Source: Treponema sp. UBA937
GTDB taxonomy: Bacteria; Spirochaetota; Spirochaetia; Treponematales; Breznakiellaceae
Length of the DNA stretch: 34,722 nucleotides
Assembly: GCA_002293455.1 (NCBI GenBank)
Contig: DBDH01000049.1
Location: forward strand, 6,403-41,124
Direction: 5' to 3'
The notes below the pieces were generated by a model, which saw only the letters and a program-made list of their open reading frames with translations, was not told the origin of the DNA and did not search any database. Position numbers and translations under genes: made by a program. Below are positions 21,840-30,086 of the stretch, piece after piece. Each line of letters begins with the position of its first letter. Position 1 is the stretch's first letter.

Positions 21840-22577
21840 TTGAAAACGCGCGAAAAGTTAGTAAATCTTGTTACATCTTTGATTAAAGAAGCGTCAAAAG
21901 TCACGTTAAGAGCATCTTCATCAATACCGGAAGATTCTCATCTTATATCGCAGTTCGGCGGTCAGCCTTATTTTGAAAAAGGCGAAACATGGCCAAAAGC
22001 AAAAGACGATTCAGGAAACTATTGTGATTTGGAATTTGTTTTTCAAATATATAACGATGGGAAAAATTCGCTGCCGGAACATATTAAACTTGTTCAGTTT
22101 TATTATGACTTTGAAAGTTGGCCGTGGAATACAGACGAAGACGGTTGGCTTGTAAAAATATATGAGAACATCAATCTGGAAAATTATCAATATATCGAAA
22201 AGCCGAAACATCATGATAACGTAAACTATTGCGAACTTTCATTTGAACAAATAAAAACGCTTCCCCATTGGGACAGCCTTGATGATTATTGTGAACATGC
22301 ACGCAGTTTATCATATGTCTTAGATAAAGATTGGCCATGGTATGCGTATCAGGAAGTTGCGAAAGAACTTGTCGGCGAGCAAGGTTTCCAGACACAGATT
22401 GGCGGTTATCCGCATTGGATTCAAAACTCAGGAAATCCCAGCACGGAAAAATTTTCGTTCTTGTTTCAGGTTGATTCGGAAGACGAAGCCGGTTTAAGGT
22501 GGGGCGACTGCGGACTGCTTTATATTTTTTATAATGCTGAAACCAAACAATGTACTTTTAATCTGCAATGTACTTGA
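21840..22577 (+). CDS. YwqG-like (DUF1963) protein
   Basis: This 245-residue protein of the DUF1963/YwqG family is recognised by SQFGGQPYF..GETWPK near the start, GGYPHWIQ in the last third, and the closing FLFQVDSEDEAGLRWGDCGLLYIFYN. The family is common in bacteria as a cytoplasmic single-domain protein whose function has not been settled. An in-frame TTG at 21825 opens the longer frame, but GGAGGA at 21827-21832 sits 7 nt before the TTG at 21840, which is therefore the likely start. The final codons overlap the next gene by 10 bp, so the two are probably co-translated. Confidence 0.85.
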   Translation: MKTREKLVNLVTSLIKEASKVTLRASSSIPEDSHLISQFGGQPYFEKGETWPKAKDDSGNYCDLEFVFQIYNDGKNSLPEHIKLVQFYYDFESWPWNTDEDGWLVKIYENINLENYQYIEKPKHHDNVNYCELSFEQIKTLPHWDSLDDYCEHARSLSYVLDKDWPWYAYQEVAKELVGEQGFQTQIGGYPHWIQNSGNPSTEKFSFLFQVDSEDEAGLRWGDCGLLYIFYNAETKQCTFNLQCT

Positions 22578-23323
22578 ATTATCTATTTATTGCACTGCCC
22601 TATTTACTGCAATTGGCCTGTATTATCCATATATTTAAAACAGGCCGCAGTTCCGGCTGGCTTTATGTTATCATTTTTCTGCCATATATAGGGGGCATCG
22701 CGTATCTCATTATAGAGATTCTTCCCGATCTGCGGCTTGGCCGGAACCTTCCGCAGTTTACAGATATTGTCGTATCAAAAATTATTCCTTCTCATAAAAT
22801 TGACAAACTGAAAGCGGACGCCGAGTTTACTCCTTCGTTCAATAACCGGAAAATGCTTGCGGACGAATATCTTAACGCGGGATATTTTGATGAGGCTGTT
22901 GCTTTATACGATGAACTCTTGCAGGGACATGAAAGCCAAAACACTGCCTGTCTTTTGCAAAAAGCAAAAGCTCTTTACGGAAAAGCTCAATACGAAGAAG
23001 CAGGAAGCGTCATCAATCTGCTGGAAGAATTAAACTTTCCGTTCAGCCGTGAGTCGGAAATCCTTGTCAAACTGAAAATTCAGGAACATCTTTTGGATCA
23101 GTCTCAAGTTGATATGTTGTATGAAAACGCGAAACAAAAGTTCAACAGTTTTGAGATCGATTATTATTATGCCGACTATCAAATCCGCCGCGGCGAAAAC
23201 GAAAAAGCCCTGCAGGTGATTGATGAGGTAAAAACGACGCGGATATATTTGCAGAAAAAACATATTGCGTATGAGAGAGTTTGGGTTAATAAGGTAATTG
23301 GTCTGGGAAGACGAGTGAGGTAA
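22568..23323 (+). CDS. Membrane-anchored tetratricopeptide-repeat protein
   Basis: This 251-residue protein has two N-terminal hydrophobic segments (about 4-22 and 31-49, separated by FKTGRSSGW). They are followed by a cytoplasmic helical part with TPR-like pairs (MLADEYLNAGYFDEAVALYDELL, ACLLQKAKALYGKAQYEEA, and a third near 200-225). The hairpin-plus-TPR layout, with the W-L-Y-V-I-I-F-L-P-Y pattern in TM2, resembles PLDc_N-type membrane anchors. No enzyme motif is present. It overlaps the DUF1963 gene by 10 bp and lacks a clear ribosome-binding site, so it probably depends on translational coupling. The role is unknown; scaffolding is a guess from the TPRs. Confidence 0.65.
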   Translation: MYLNYLFIALPYLLQLACIIHIFKTGRSSGWLYVIIFLPYIGGIAYLIIEILPDLRLGRNLPQFTDIVVSKIIPSHKIDKLKADAEFTPSFNNRKMLADEYLNAGYFDEAVALYDELLQGHESQNTACLLQKAKALYGKAQYEEAGSVINLLEELNFPFSRESEILVKLKIQEHLLDQSQVDMLYENAKQKFNSFEIDYYYADYQIRRGENEKALQVIDEVKTTRIYLQKKHIAYERVWVNKVIGLGRRVR

Positions 23324-23350
23324 TACATGATCGCTCTTGGCATGATTACA

Positions 23351-23545
23351 CTATTCTTTCCGTTTTCTGATACGCTCAGCAATTTCATCGATGGAGTTTT
23401 CATCAAGTACAGTTTGTCTTTCTTCTGTATAATCTCCGCTGCCGTTTTCAAGTTGGCGCAGAAAATTTGCAGCGTTCGCAGCTCCAAGTTCACGTAATAA
23501 TACGCGATAGCCTTCCGCTCTAATTATATTAGGATTTTGTATCAT
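23351..23545 (-). CDS. Putative antitoxin of the PIN toxin
   Basis: This 64-residue protein begins MIQNPNIIRAEGYRVLLREL and ends in the charged helix IDEIAERIRKRKE. It is small, mostly helical and charged. Its start lies inside the 3' end of the PIN-domain gene (17-bp overlap) and has a good ribosome-binding site (GGAG, 7 nt spacing). Such companion proteins of PIN toxins block the active site and repress the operon, inferred from context. The gene order, toxin first, is the reverse of the common VapBC layout. I do not recognise a named DNA-binding fold. Confidence 0.65.
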   Translation of the reverse strand: MIQNPNIIRAEGYRVLLRELGAANAANFLRQLENGSGDYTEERQTVLDENSIDEIAERIRKRKE

Positions 23546-23978
23546 AAAGTTTCTCCGCTAACCAGATAAGTGGATTTTGCACCAAAATATTTGCATTTGA
23601 ACGCTGCGCAGCATTAATGAATCTTCTATCAGTCGTGAGCAAAACATCTGCGCCGCCCGATTCCGCACTTGAAAGATGAAGTGCATCATAAGATTTTATT
23701 CCCCATTGTTCAAACTCTTTTGCCCGCAAAATAATGGCGTTCGTTAAGTTAATATGCGATGCCGCCGAGTAATACAACAACATTACTCTTTCACGCCTAT
23801 CGGTGTTTGACATACCGAGTATTTCATCCAACAACACATCACTACCAAAATATTCCCATTCACCAGATTCGCAAGTATCAATAATTGACAACACCGCTTC
23901 AGCTTCCATACGAACAATATTGTCATATAAATCATCGTAGGGCCGATTTAGACAGCAGTTGTCAAAATATATTTTCAT
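23529..23978 (-). CDS. PIN-domain ribonuclease toxin
   Basis: This 149-residue PIN-domain protein starts MKIYFDNCCLNRPYDD and has the acidic quartet expected for metal-dependent RNA cleavage: D6, E52 (LLDEILG), D98 (SYDALHL) and D117 (TTDRRF). PIN toxins cut tRNA, rRNA or mRNA. A GTG at 23990 adds four residues; neither start has ideal ribosome-binding-site spacing (AGGA at 23992-23995), and ATG 23978 is chosen because the PIN fold begins right there. A consensus promoter lies upstream and the antitoxin-like gene overlaps its end. All catalytic residues are intact, so the system is probably functional. Confidence 0.82.
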   Translation of the reverse strand: MKIYFDNCCLNRPYDDLYDNIVRMEAEAVLSIIDTCESGEWEYFGSDVLLDEILGMSNTDRRERVMLLYYSAASHINLTNAIILRAKEFEQWGIKSYDALHLSSAESGGADVLLTTDRRFINAAQRSNANILVQNPLIWLAEKLYDTKS

Positions 23979-24001
23979 AGGCGCGTTCACTTCCTACTGT
24001 T

Positions 24002-24030
24002 ATTATATTCTAGCTGCATGGAAATTTCAA
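24002..24030 (-). promoter_or_regulatory. Promoter of the PIN toxin-antitoxin operon
   Basis: On the minus strand TTGAAA (24030-24025), 17 bp, TATAAT (24007-24002). The predicted start near 23995 gives a 17-nt leader to ATG 23978. Confidence 0.75.
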
Positions 24031-24146
24031 TGATTCGTATAACCTCAAAAAATGGTCTTTTGGTTCAGATTACTCTTTACAATTCGAACGAATTACAAGA
24101 CAATGTGAATAGAGCTGTTGATTTTGCGAAAAAATGGATTAAGTGA
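24018..24146 (+). CDS. Small ORF of doubtful status (42 aa)
   Basis: An ATG-initiated frame codes MEISMIRITSKNGLLVQITL then NSNELQDNVNRAVDFAKKWIK. The composition is protein-like, with a beta-strand start and a helical end. There is no ribosome-binding site, and the frame overlaps the divergent PIN promoter. It may be the 3' relic of a longer gene. The stretch 23991-24370 otherwise holds only the PIN promoter and a truncated DUF2971-like gene. Confidence 0.3.
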   Translation: MEISMIRITSKNGLLVQITLYNSNELQDNVNRAVDFAKKWIK

Positions 24147-24194
24147 CAGATAGTGACGTTTTACACGATTGTTCTATAAGGAGCTTTATAGATT

Positions 24195-24350
24195 ATGCAA
24201 AATGACAAGAATATCTTATCTGAGTTTTATCAGACCATTGATTTACCAATGAATGATGTTTTTTCTGTTTATCATTATACATCAATAAGTGCATTGAAGT
24301 GCATTATAGAGATCAAAATGGTTGTGTTAACATTAATCAAACTACCTTGA
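24195..24350 (+). pseudogene. Truncated DUF2971-like gene
   Basis: AAGGAG at 24178-24183 precedes ATG 24195. The 51-codon frame contains VYHYTSISALKCIIE, which matches the N-terminal hallmark of DUF2971 proteins (YHYTS...L..IL). Those normally run to about 200-300 residues and are often found near mobile or defence genes. After CIIE the reading becomes un-protein-like (KMVVLTLIKLP) and stops. It is probably a remnant cut off by deletion or frameshift just before the ankyrin gene. Confidence 0.5.
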
Positions 24351-24370
24351 AGATCAGAAGTTGAAAGAGC

Positions 24371-25366
24371 ATGAAAAAGAATTATGTTATTATATTCAGT
24401 ATTATTTTTCTCGTTTCGTTTCTCCCTCATTCCCTTCACGCACAGGATAATTACAGGCGCGATCTTGTAAGGGCTTTATCGTCAAATGATGTTCCGGCGG
24501 TTGAAAGAATTATCAACGATTACGCGGACCGCGTTCCTGAATCTGAAAAAAGATTGATGTACGCGTTTGCGCTTGATTACAGTCATCGGAACAGTACGAT
24601 GACTATTCTCCGGATTTTGCAAGATCATAATATCAATCCGGCTGTGTTTGATTTGTTTAACGCTCTCAACCGCGCTCATTCGGATGAAGTGATACAATAC
24701 ATTCTGAATCAGGGCATAAAACCGAACGGTGAAATTTTACTTTTTGCGGCGGAGAAAAAGCGTTTCAATTTAGTTAATCAATTTGCCGAAATGGGAGCCG
24801 ATGTGAATTACACGTATCCTGACGGCAAGGATTATTCTAACGGCATGACTGCATTGTTATACGCTATACAAGAGGGTAATTTTGAAACGGTAAAACTGTT
24901 GATTGAAAAAGGCGCGAATGTAAACGCGTCAAACTACAATGGTTACACTCCGGCATCTTTGTCAAAGGAATTGGAATCAACAGAAATTTACGATTACTTA
25001 ATACTGCACGGCGCTGAAGATATTGAAGTTCCTCAAGCTGCCGTGGAAACGCCCCGTGTTGATACACATAACAACGCCGCGGAAAATTCCGGGCAGGGCA
25101 TGGCGTCCTTGATGGACAACAGGCAAATGACGCTAAAGGGCGGCAGATATCGATTAGCGGGCGGCAGCGCGGAAATCATCATTCCGGGGAATACTTCGAT
25201 GGGTGCTTTTTCTTATACGAGACAGGGAATCCCCAGAATGGGAGGATTTCGGATTGACAGAAATATCATCGTTATTATGATGGAAACAAGAACTCTTACA
25301 TACAACATCGATTCCGAATCATCGTTCTCCGGTTATGGAGAACGATGGATTTTGACAGGAAATTAA
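24371..25366 (+). CDS. Exported ankyrin-repeat protein
   Basis: This 331-residue protein has a cleavable signal peptide (hydrophobic 6-18, likely cut after SLHA). Residues 25-215 hold ankyrin-type repeats, clearest in LLFAAEKKRFNLVNQFAEMG, TALLYAIQEGNFETVKLLIE and GANVNASNYNGYTPASLSKE. A linker is followed by a C-terminal beta domain (about 240-331: YRLAGGSAEIIIPGNTSMG..). It is presumably periplasmic and binds protein partners; the C-terminal domain is unassigned. No strong ribosome-binding site is seen. The stop codon TAA shares the bases TTAA with the stop of the convergent NYN gene. Confidence 0.75.
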   Translation: MKKNYVIIFSIIFLVSFLPHSLHAQDNYRRDLVRALSSNDVPAVERIINDYADRVPESEKRLMYAFALDYSHRNSTMTILRILQDHNINPAVFDLFNALNRAHSDEVIQYILNQGIKPNGEILLFAAEKKRFNLVNQFAEMGADVNYTYPDGKDYSNGMTALLYAIQEGNFETVKLLIEKGANVNASNYNGYTPASLSKELESTEIYDYLILHGAEDIEVPQAAVETPRVDTHNNAAENSGQGMASLMDNRQMTLKGGRYRLAGGSAEIIIPGNTSMGAFSYTRQGIPRMGGFRIDRNIIVIMMETRTLTYNIDSESSFSGYGERWILTGN

Positions 25367-26154
25367 ATCCGCCAGCCTTTTTTCTTCCAACGGATATATA
25401 CGAGCCTGCCGCCGCCTGTTTCCTGGGGGCGTTCCTCGGTTTCAAACTGAGGAAGCGCTCTGAAAAGATCGCCCAGCTTTTTGAAGCCGTAGTTCCGCGG
25501 ATCGAATTCCGCGGAACGGATATTGATTTTTTGCCCTACGCTTCCCAGGTAGGCCCAGCCGGATTCATCGGCCAAGTCATCAACTACATCACGGAGCAGT
25601 TTGGTGAGGGCTTTATCATTTTTAATATTGACCGCTTTGCGGGCAGCGGGTTTGCTTTCATCTTCTTCATTTTCTTCGGGAAGATCGCGGAGGATTTCTG
25701 TGTAGGTAAATTTATCGCAGACCGTTACGAAAGGCTTGGGCGTTTTCTGTTCGCCGAAACCATACACCGTCAATCCGCTTTCCCGAATCCGGGCGGCGAG
25801 CCGCGTAAAATCCGAGTCGCTGGATACGATGCAAAAGCCGTCAAGTTTTTCCGTATAAAGCAAATCCATCGCGTCGATAATCATTGCGCTGTCGGTGGCG
25901 TTCTTTCCTGACGTATACGAAAACTGCTGAATCGGCTGTATAGCATGTTCCAACAATTTATCTTTCCAGGATCGAAGATGTGTGCTTGTCCAATCGCCGT
26001 AAATCCGTTTAACGCTGGCGATTCCGTATTTTGTAACTTCGTTCAGAAGTCCTTCAATAATCGCGGCCTGTGTGTTATCCGCGTCGATAAGAACCGCAAG
26101 TTTTGCTTGGTTAGCCGTCCCGGTTTCGGGATTGCTGAATGGCAGTAAAGGCAT
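25363..26154 (-). CDS. NYN-domain putative ribonuclease with C-terminal LOTUS/OST-HTH domain
   Basis: This 263-residue protein has an NYN (PIN-like) nuclease domain at about 17-155. It shows LAVLIDADN with D24 and D26, the Asp of GKNATDSAMIIDAMDLL, and FCIVSSDSDFTRLA. The C-terminal 85 residues (LTKLLRDVVDDL..GWAYLGSVGQ..INIRSAEFDPRNYGFKKLGDLFRAL) match the OST-HTH/LOTUS fold, an RNA-binding module. Bacterial NYN-LOTUS proteins (LabA/DUF88 relatives) are predicted RNA-processing enzymes. GGAG 6 nt before ATG 26154 favours this start over an in-frame TTG at 26166. It begins one base after the stop of the XPB-N-domain gene and is the last gene of that operon. Confidence 0.85.
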   Translation of the reverse strand: MPLLPFSNPETGTANQAKLAVLIDADNTQAAIIEGLLNEVTKYGIASVKRIYGDWTSTHLRSWKDKLLEHAIQPIQQFSYTSGKNATDSAMIIDAMDLLYTEKLDGFCIVSSDSDFTRLAARIRESGLTVYGFGEQKTPKPFVTVCDKFTYTEILRDLPEENEEDESKPAARKAVNIKNDKALTKLLRDVVDDLADESGWAYLGSVGQKINIRSAEFDPRNYGFKKLGDLFRALPQFETEERPQETGGGRLVYIRWKKKGWRI

Positions 26155-26155
26155 A

Positions 26156-28261
26156 TTATTCTCCAAATATCGATTGTTTGATCCGCCTCAATAAACTAAT
26201 TCGTCCCAGGGCAATGCGGATAATATTGTCCTGGTTGTTTTCACGATTTTCTGTGCGCATTACAAGAATGGCTTCGCTGTTTGCTTTTTCTATTGCCGAA
26301 GGAATGCCCAGAATTTTTTGAACTGTTCCCTGATTATCTGACCAAATTATTTCGAGGAATGATTCTGACGCTATTGCCTGTTTTGCGATATTGTACTTTC
26401 CTACATAATCCAAACCGCGCGCTTCAAGTTTTTCATATTTGACTGATGATGCGTCCATCTGCTCATCAGTCAAAATGAGTCCACGTTCTATCCGGGCTGA
26501 AAGTTCATCATGCTGATCTTTTGAAAGCTTCATCTTTGCGAGAATCGTTCTGAAATGATTTTTCTGCGCGTCAGCTTTTTCTTTATCAATGATAATTGTT
26601 TTTGACTGACAGATATTCCTTTCTTCCTCAAAATGCGGTACCTGCTGTTTTGATGCAGTATCAAGGCGCGGGAAAAACATTTGTTTCTTTTCAAACCCGG
26701 AATTTTTCATATTCGTCCGAATTGTGTTCCTTGAAACAATATCTACTCCCGCTTTTTTAAGCGCGGCCGCCGCGTCTTCTTCATCGTCAACCGCAAGGAG
26801 AAAAACGCCGGGAGCGAGAACGGCCGAAATCATTGACGCGAGCGGTTCGGCATTTGCTAAATACAATCTATCCTTTGACAAACTAAGCACGATACCGTTA
26901 TACAGAGCTACTTCTGTATAACGCTTCTCCCATTCTTTTAGCTGCCAGACAATATTTTGATCAACAGCGGTTCCTGAAAGATTTTTTAAGGTCTCTGTAA
27001 TTTCATCACAGCTTATTCCAAGCTGATAGGCCCTGATCACAGAATCTTTGCTCAGCACAAAGCGGGTTATGGTTCCGGTTTCAAGAACCGAACTAAAGCG
27101 GACGAGTTTTAGGGCATCAGCAAATGATATTTCGGGAAACACAATAAACGAATCGGGGGAATCCATGCTGATGTATCTGCCCGCAATATTTTTATCTTCC
27201 TGTTTGTTGTCAGCAATAATTAATTTTCTGACATTATTGTTTTTTTCTTCGATCAGTTCAAAAGCTTTCAAAACTTTCAAAAATAATTCTACCCGGCTGC
27301 TGGTTTTCGCGGACGGTTTTCTAAAAAAAAGGTCTTTTCTCTTTGCTTCCTGGATTTCAAATATTTTCTGAATCGTAGACCGGGGATAACAGCGCGTTAC
27401 ATCAAGGTTTTGCAAAAATTGATGAAGTTCTTTTGCCGCGTTCAAAATATGGGTCTTATTGAAATATTGCCAGAAGTTTTCGTTTTGTTCGTAAAAAACC
27501 ATCATTGCGGAAGCAAGATACACTCGTCTTTCATATTCAGAAAGTTCGGCAAGCTGGTTCAATCTGTTTTCATCAAAATGATGCTTCCCTTGATCATCCA
27601 ATTGAAGCAGTCCCGCGGCTCTGAATGTTCCAAGCATCAGCTCAAATTTCAAGCCGGGAAAAATCCGTTTACCGTCATCAAGATTTTTTTTCCGAACACC
27701 TCCCTGGGTTTTAAAAAGATCATGCCGGTCATACACAAAGGAAATAAGGCAGGCAAGCAGCGGCGATTTCCACGGAGAAGAAGTTTTGTTTTGCGGTTTT
27801 ATTGAAGCGGATATTTCACTTGACGGAAAAAGAATTCCGGTATTTTCTGTCAAGGGTTTCAATACCGGAGAAAGAACGGGATTTAAAGCAAGCCGGAATT
27901 TTTCTTCATCTTTGAATCTATAAACGATGAGCCGTTCTTCCAGGTTAAGAATGATGTTATGCAAATCCGCATAAGAATATTCTCCGCCGAAAAAACTCAT
28001 CAATTCACCGGGAGCCGGTTCTTCCAGAATCCCAATAGCGGCAATCACGCGGCGGTCATCATCATCAATATAATTTTTGATGATTTCCTGGATTTCTTTT
28101 TTGCTTAAAAACGCCGTCAAATTATGAATCAATTTTTGTTTATTGAAAGGCGTGGTGATATTTCCTAAAACGCTCCGAATGAGTTCAAAGAAAGAATGCT
28201 CAGGAAGCGTCAAAAGGGCAGATTCCCATTCTTCTATGCCGCGGAAAGGTACGTTTCCCAT
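26156..28261 (-). CDS. Helicase-associated protein with XPB/Ssl2 N-terminal domain
   Basis: This 701-residue protein has no helicase motifs of its own. The first 370 residues are helical with winged-helix-like stretches. About 390-530 match the Helicase XPB/Ssl2 N-terminal domain pattern: SFIVFPEISFADALKLVRFSSV, RFVLSKDSVIRAYQLGIS, LKNLSG and WQLKEWEKRY. The last 130 residues hold a charged region and a WYL-like end with EIIWSDNQGTVQKILGIPSAIEK. The ATG overlaps the XPB stop (TAATG), fixing the start and showing coupling. XPB genes of some actinobacteria also have such a neighbour, so the pair is probably a functional complex. It may regulate or load the helicase; the exact role is not known. 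Confidence 0.78.
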   Translation of the reverse strand: MGNVPFRGIEEWESALLTLPEHSFFELIRSVLGNITTPFNKQKLIHNLTAFLSKKEIQEIIKNYIDDDDRRVIAAIGILEEPAPGELMSFFGGEYSYADLHNIILNLEERLIVYRFKDEEKFRLALNPVLSPVLKPLTENTGILFPSSEISASIKPQNKTSSPWKSPLLACLISFVYDRHDLFKTQGGVRKKNLDDGKRIFPGLKFELMLGTFRAAGLLQLDDQGKHHFDENRLNQLAELSEYERRVYLASAMMVFYEQNENFWQYFNKTHILNAAKELHQFLQNLDVTRCYPRSTIQKIFEIQEAKRKDLFFRKPSAKTSSRVELFLKVLKAFELIEEKNNNVRKLIIADNKQEDKNIAGRYISMDSPDSFIVFPEISFADALKLVRFSSVLETGTITRFVLSKDSVIRAYQLGISCDEITETLKNLSGTAVDQNIVWQLKEWEKRYTEVALYNGIVLSLSKDRLYLANAEPLASMISAVLAPGVFLLAVDDEEDAAAALKKAGVDIVSRNTIRTNMKNSGFEKKQMFFPRLDTASKQQVPHFEEERNICQSKTIIIDKEKADAQKNHFRTILAKMKLSKDQHDELSARIERGLILTDEQMDASSVKYEKLEARGLDYVGKYNIAKQAIASESFLEIIWSDNQGTVQKILGIPSAIEKANSEAILVMRTENRENNQDNIIRIALGRISLLRRIKQSIFGE

Positions 28262-30018
28262 TACGAGACAGTTCCCTGCAAAGAAGCGTTTTCGTTGAGT
28301 AAAATTTCTTCGCTGTTCCATAGTTGTATGGAATATTTGTAGCCTTGTTCCGCAAGAAACTTTTGCCGGTTAGCGGCGAATTCTTCTTCAACGGTATAAC
28401 AAGAAATAATGGTAAAGAAACTGGAATTCCGTTCTTTAGGCCTGAGGATTCTTCCCAAACGCTGGGCTTCTTCCTGCCGGGAACCGAATGTTCCTGACAC
28501 CTGAATCGCCATAGAAGCATCCGGCAAGTCAATCGCAAAGTTTGCTACCTTTGAAACAACAATGACGCGGCTTTCTCCCTTCCTGAAAGCATCGTATATC
28601 CTTTCACGTTCCTTGTTAGGTGTATTCCCGGTAATAAGCGGAGCGTTCAGCAGTTTCGCGAGAGCTTCAAGCTGGATAATGTACTGCCCGATAACAAGGA
28701 TGTGATCATCGGGATGATTTTCCACAAGTTGTTTTACGATATATTCCTTTAGAGGATTTTCGCTTGCCAGGCGGTATTTTTCTCTCTGCCCCGCAATCGC
28801 ATAGGGAATCTTCAGCGCTTCGGGCATGTTGATTCTGATTTCGGTACAGAAGGCCTCCGCGATCCAGCCTTTACTTTCAAGATCCTTCCATGGAACATCA
28901 TAGCGTTTGGGTCCCACGAGACTGAATACCGCGTCTTCCGCGCCGTCTTCCCGGATAAGCGTCGCGGTAAGCCCCAGCCTTCTTACGGCCTGCAATTCCG
29001 CCGTAACTCTGAACACCGGGGCCGGGAGCAGATGAACCTCATCGTAAATGATGAGCCCCCAGGGACGTTCGCGGAAGAGTTTGAAATGGGGAAAATCTCC
29101 GTTTTTACGCGGCCGCCAGGTAAGAATTTGGTAGGTTGCTACTGTTACAGGCGCCGCAGATTTGGAATCACCGGTGTATTCGGCAATCATGCTTTCATCC
29201 AAGGTTGTCTTATCCAAAAGCTCCGCCATCCACTGATGTACCGCGGCAACATTGGTAGTTAAGATGAGCGTGTTCGTTTTTAAGAGGGACATGAAGGTCA
29301 TTCCTACCACAGTCTTCCCGGAACCGCAGGGCAGTACTACAACACCGTAGCCTGTACCAGGACCGGAGTCGCCAAGAACAGAACGCGCCGCTTCCCACTG
29401 ATAATCCCTGGGGGAAAAAGGCTGATCGGCGGCACCGCTGTTTTCGCGGAGCGTTATTTCCAAAGGCTCGCCATCAATTAAAGGAGCTTCATCTTTTACC
29501 GGCCAGCCCAGTTTAATAAGTTCGTGTTTTACGCTCCCCCGGTTTATCAATTTCAGCCGGAATCCCAGCGCTGTCTTTTCAAGGTACTTTTGCAAAATCC
29601 GCGACGCGCCGATCTCCGCCATAATCGCTTTATCATCACTAATAAGAAACAATTCCGAGGGGAGAACATTTGCCGGAACATTTTTCTTTCCAGGAACGAG
29701 CTGATCTTCCGACACAAGCCTGATTTTTCCGTAACGGTCCATTACGCCGGCAAAGCCTTCCACAATACTTTGCGGCAAGGGATAGCGGGAATACGTTTCC
29801 AGGACGGCGGCAATATCCGCTGACGTAAACCCGGCACTTGCCGCGTTCCACAATGAAAGGGGACTAATTCTATAAGTGTGAATATGTTCCGGTGATTTTT
29901 CCAGTTCCGCAAAAGGCATTACCGCCGCCCGCGCTTCTTCGGCAAGCGGCGCATGAACATCAAGCAAAAGGGTTTTGTCGCTCTGAACTATCAAAGGATT
30001 TGCAATGTTAATCGACAT
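28261..30018 (-). CDS. XPB-family DNA repair helicase (ERCC3-like)
   Basis: This 585-residue SF2 helicase of the XPB/ERCC3 group translocates on DNA. Residues 1-110 form the XPB-N domain (NPLIVQSDKTLLLD..). Motif I LPCGSGKT is near 229-236, motif II DEVH near 322, motif III TAT. The XPB-specific RED motif (TLIRED) follows directly. Motif VI is QRLGRILRP near 517-525. The archaeal/bacterial XPB usually works with the Bax1 nuclease; no Bax1 is seen here, but an NYN-LOTUS putative nuclease closes the operon. A promoter (30028-30056) places the transcript start within about 2 nt of the ATG and there is no ribosome-binding site. The role in repair is from family knowledge; bacterial XPB function is poorly known. 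Confidence 0.9.
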   Translation of the reverse strand: MSINIANPLIVQSDKTLLLDVHAPLAEEARAAVMPFAELEKSPEHIHTYRISPLSLWNAASAGFTSADIAAVLETYSRYPLPQSIVEGFAGVMDRYGKIRLVSEDQLVPGKKNVPANVLPSELFLISDDKAIMAEIGASRILQKYLEKTALGFRLKLINRGSVKHELIKLGWPVKDEAPLIDGEPLEITLRENSGAADQPFSPRDYQWEAARSVLGDSGPGTGYGVVVLPCGSGKTVVGMTFMSLLKTNTLILTTNVAAVHQWMAELLDKTTLDESMIAEYTGDSKSAAPVTVATYQILTWRPRKNGDFPHFKLFRERPWGLIIYDEVHLLPAPVFRVTAELQAVRRLGLTATLIREDGAEDAVFSLVGPKRYDVPWKDLESKGWIAEAFCTEIRINMPEALKIPYAIAGQREKYRLASENPLKEYIVKQLVENHPDDHILVIGQYIIQLEALAKLLNAPLITGNTPNKERERIYDAFRKGESRVIVVSKVANFAIDLPDASMAIQVSGTFGSRQEEAQRLGRILRPKERNSSFFTIISCYTVEEEFAANRQKFLAEQGYKYSIQLWNSEEILLNENASLQGTVS

Positions 30019-30027
30019 AACCTACTA

Positions 30028-30056
30028 ATTATATAAGAAGTAACGAGACTATTCAA
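30028..30056 (-). promoter_or_regulatory. Promoter of the XPB operon, near-leaderless
   Basis: On the minus strand TTGAAT (30056-30051), 17 bp, TATAAT (30033-30028). Only nine bases separate the -10 from ATG 30018, so the leader should be about 2 nt, and no ribosome-binding site exists. Confidence 0.7.
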
Positions 30057-30086
30057 GGAAAATACGCTATCATTTGAAATAGCGAT

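Noticed and set aside
28200..28538. Minus-strand frame of 112 codons overlapping the XPB and XPB-N genes
   Set aside because: It overlaps two well-supported genes in another frame and has no features of its own.
30065..30086. A leaderless promoter for acyP
   Set aside because: The best boxes (TTCAAG, TGAAAT) match the consensus poorly, so it was not added to the leaderless set.
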